A stretch of DNA of 64,000 nucleotides from Flavobacterium circumlabens (lineage in GTDB: Bacteria > Bacteroidota > Bacteroidia > Flavobacteriales > Flavobacteriaceae), in assembly GCF_004345565.1 (NCBI RefSeq), contig NZ_SLWA01000005.1, positions 1 to 64,000 on the forward strand. The letters run 5' to 3'. This document shows, piece by piece, positions 62,112 through 64,000 of the stretch; within the stretch, counting starts at the first letter, position 1, and each line of letters opens with the position of its first letter. The position numbers were made by a program, and so were the translations under genes. The notes below the pieces were generated by a model. That model ran no database searches. It saw only the letters and a program-made list of their open reading frames with translations, and was not told the origin of the DNA.

Positions 62112-62191
62112 ATTTTTAAACAAACACACAACTATATATTCATTTTAAACTTCTTTGAAAATTAAGAAGTCAAGCAACACTCACACTTATT

Positions 62192-62764
62192 ATGATTAAC
62201 ATTGTTTTATTTGGAAAGCCGGGAGCAGGAAAAGGAACTCAGGCAGAATTTTTAAAAGAAAAATACAAATTAACACATCTTTCAACCGGTGATATTTTTC
62301 GTTTTAATTTGAAAAACGATACAGATTTGGGTAAAAAAGCAAGAGTTTTTATGGATAATGGAGAGTTGGTACCTTGCGAAGTAACAACTGCAATGTTAAT
62401 TGACGAAGTGAAAAAACACCCTGATACTGCAGGATTTTTATTCGACGGTTACCCAAGAACTTTAGATCAGGCCGAGGCTTTAGATAAATTTCTGCCAACA
62501 ATTGGTTCAAGTGTTACAGCAACAATTGCCTTAGAAGCTGATGATGAAATTTTGGTTGCCCGTCTGTTAGAAAGAGGAAAAACAAGTGGAAGACCTGATG
62601 ATCAGGACGAAGAGAAAATTCGTGTAAGATACCAGGAATACAATGAGAAAACAGCGCCATTAATTGGATATTATAAAGAACAAAATAAGTTTTATGCCGT
62701 AAACGGTATTGGAACTATCGAAGAAATTACAGAGCGATTAACGTCAGTTATAGATAATTTGTAG
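62192..62764 (+). CDS. adk: Adenylate kinase
   Basis: This 190-residue enzyme interconverts ATP, ADP and AMP. It shows GKPGAGKGTQ (residues 8-17, P-loop), HLSTGDIFRFNLKN, GFLFDGYPRTLDQAEAL with the AMP-site Arg, and the short-lid form RLLERGKTSGRPDDQDEEKI, with no zinc-binding Cys. Length matches the short-lid class. It is downstream of hpt with its own leader, and the pair may be co-transcribed. Confidence 0.96.
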   Translation: MINIVLFGKPGAGKGTQAEFLKEKYKLTHLSTGDIFRFNLKNDTDLGKKARVFMDNGELVPCEVTTAMLIDEVKKHPDTAGFLFDGYPRTLDQAEALDKFLPTIGSSVTATIALEADDEILVARLLERGKTSGRPDDQDEEKIRVRYQEYNEKTAPLIGYYKEQNKFYAVNGIGTIEEITERLTSVIDNL

Positions 62765-62971
62765 AAGCTTTTTCCAGCTGTCGTTTCATCCCGGAAGTCG
62801 GGATAAAAGAAAACTATTTTTCCATACCATAAAACAAGCTTCTTCGGATTACTGTTTTCTGGGAGGAAAAATTAGTTTTTTTAGTTCATGGCTCTTCAGG
62901 ACACAAGGCTATAATACATTTAGGTTGCAAATTACATTTAACGAACTATTCAATAACGAATCAATTACAAA

Positions 62972-64000
62972 TTGGAAATACTAATAATATTTTTTCTAAT
63001 ACTATTAAACGGAGTTTTCTCCATGTCTGAAATTGCACTGATCTCAGCAAGGAAAAACAGACTGGAAACAGCCGCTAAAAAAGGAAATAAAAGTGCAAAA
63101 ATAGCGCTGGATTTAGCTAATTCCCCGAACAAGTTTTTATCGACTGTTCAAATCGGAATTACCTTAATCGGAATTTTGACGGGTATCTATTCAGGAGATA
63201 AAATCACAATTGATGTAGAGACATTTGTTAGAGGATTTGAAGTTTTAAAACCTTATGCGCACTCCGTTGCAGTTGGGATCGTCGTGGTAATTCTGACATT
63301 CTTTTCTTTGGTTTTGGGTGAATTATTGCCCAAACGAATCGGGTTAAATTATCCTGAGGCGATTGCGAAAATGGTAGCAATGCCCATGAAGATCGTTTCT
63401 ATTATTACAGCTCCCTTCATCTGGTTGCTTACATCATCGACAGATTTTTTACTGAATGTGATGAGAATAAAACCAACCGCAGACGGAAAAGTTACAGAAG
63501 AAGAAATTAAAGCGATTATAAAAGAAGGAACAGAAGGCGGAGAAGTTCAGGAAATTGAACAGGATATCGTGGAGCGTGTGTTTCATATTGGTGACCGGAA
63601 AGTAAATTCATTGATGACACACCGTAAATCGGTAGATATGCTGCCATTGAATGCTGATAAATCAAAAATAAAAGAATTGGTTTTACAGGATTTACACACC
63701 GTTTATCCGGTTTATAGTGATAATTATGACGATATCGTCGGAATTGTGACACTTAAAAATATATTTGCCAATATCGAAAGCGACCATTTTGACTTGTCGG
63801 CAATTATGATAGATGCCCCGTATTTAATGGAGCAGACCACCGCTTATAAAGCGTTGGAAAATTTCAAAAAAACTGGTATTCATTATGCTTTAGTTTCAGA
63901 TGAATATGGTGTTTTTCAGGGAATTATTACCTTAAATGATATATTGGAAGCCTTAGTAGGTGATGCTTCCGATTTTTATAAAGATGAATTTCAGCTTATC
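62972..64000 (+). CDS. CNNM/CorC-type (DUF21 + CBS) hemolysin-family protein, cut by the window end
   Basis: The frame begins at a TTG (62972), 18 bases after an in-frame stop, and reads EILIIFFLILLNGVFSMSEI. The first 343 residues are visible, and about 80-90 more are expected beyond 64000. It has three or four membrane helices forming a DUF21 domain (LGELLPKRIGLNYPEAIAKM). CBS motifs follow in DIVERVFHIGDRKVNSLMTH and YPVYSDNYDDIVGIVTLKNI. The family includes magnesium-related transporters and hemolysin-like TlyC. A leader of about 200 bases precedes it. Confidence 0.9.
   Translation, partial: MEILIIFFLILLNGVFSMSEIALISARKNRLETAAKKGNKSAKIALDLANSPNKFLSTVQIGITLIGILTGIYSGDKITIDVETFVRGFEVLKPYAHSVAVGIVVVILTFFSLVLGELLPKRIGLNYPEAIAKMVAMPMKIVSIITAPFIWLLTSSTDFLLNVMRIKPTADGKVTEEEIKAIIKEGTEGGEVQEIEQDIVERVFHIGDRKVNSLMTHRKSVDMLPLNADKSKIKELVLQDLHTVYPVYSDNYDDIVGIVTLKNIFANIESDHFDLSAIMIDAPYLMEQTTAYKALENFKKTGIHYALVSDEYGVFQGIITLNDILEALVGDASDFYKDEFQLI

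Overview
The window is chromosomal DNA from a Bacteroidota bacterium, most likely a Flavobacterium or close relative. The evidence is AT-rich sequence, outer-membrane TonB-dependent receptors, a type IX secretion C-terminal signal, promoters with the TAnnTTTG -7 element, no obvious Shine-Dalgarno sequences, 7TM-AraC and DUF3667 proteins, and dispersed intergenic repeats of the kind common in this genus. It is mostly core and semi-accessory genome. I see no prophage, transposase, integrase, rRNA operon or CRISPR array. There is one tRNA gene (Val, anticodon TAC).

Layout. 1-5.4 kb: repeat-bearing intergenic DNA, a TonB-type outer-membrane receptor, a membrane AraC regulator, a VOC protein and a GNAT acetyltransferase with a 3' frameshift. 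5.8-9.6 kb: DUF3667 protein, small membrane protein, M20 amidohydrolase and a Wzz-like protein. 9.6-12.3 kb: a tight three-gene minus-strand operon (GT2 glycosyltransferase, UbiA prenyltransferase, and a small polytopic protein resembling the Pyr4/PaxB-type membrane terpene cyclases). 12.6-14.6 kb: an HxlR regulator divergent from two SDR genes, with a repeated GTTAC operator between them. 14.8-20 kb: a small Pro/Lys-rich protein, a GNAT remnant, tRNA-Val, folC, ExbB/ExbD and TonB, and a long array of inverted and direct repeats. 20.2-31.7 kb: amino-acid dehydrogenase, chalcone-isomerase-like protein, acyl-CoA dehydrogenase, a Crp/Fnr regulator, then a long plus-strand gene string (peroxiredoxin, YHS, DoxX, DinB, NRDE, ATP-grasp, LysE-like, M28 peptidase, SDR), a four-helix-bundle protein and SprT. 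31.9-40.2 kb: Mla-type ABC transporter pair, glycosyltransferase, methyltransferase, KAS III, glycine decarboxylase and a UbiA-like membrane protein. 40.5-47 kb: a large delta-60 repeat protein with a T9SS signal, and a GbsR-controlled set (DCC1/DUF393, TIGR01777, frameshifted SRPBCC). 47.4-50.9 kb: two PixA/AidA proteins, a DUF1842-like protein and a CxxCH lipoprotein. 51-64 kb: SanA-like protein, zeta-toxin-like kinase with a tiny partner, M3 peptidase, purE/purK, a second TonB receptor with a PQQ-type sugar dehydrogenase lipoprotein, hpt, adk and a CBS/DUF21 protein cut by the window end.

Two systems deserve most attention. First, the GT2-UbiA-membrane cyclase operon could make a glycosylated, cyclised prenyl compound. 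Second, the PixA/DUF1842/CxxCH-lipoprotein cluster has two promoters of identical geometry: three YAYRRC half-sites exactly 21 bp apart, with a TAnTTTTG -7 element starting exactly 36 bp after the third. This implies one dedicated activator, possibly of the LytTR type. Other regulatory finds are a perfectly conserved GbsR-type palindrome before both the regulator and its putative target operon, and the HxlR operator array. Everything here was read by eye; no database search was run, so family names rest on motif recognition.
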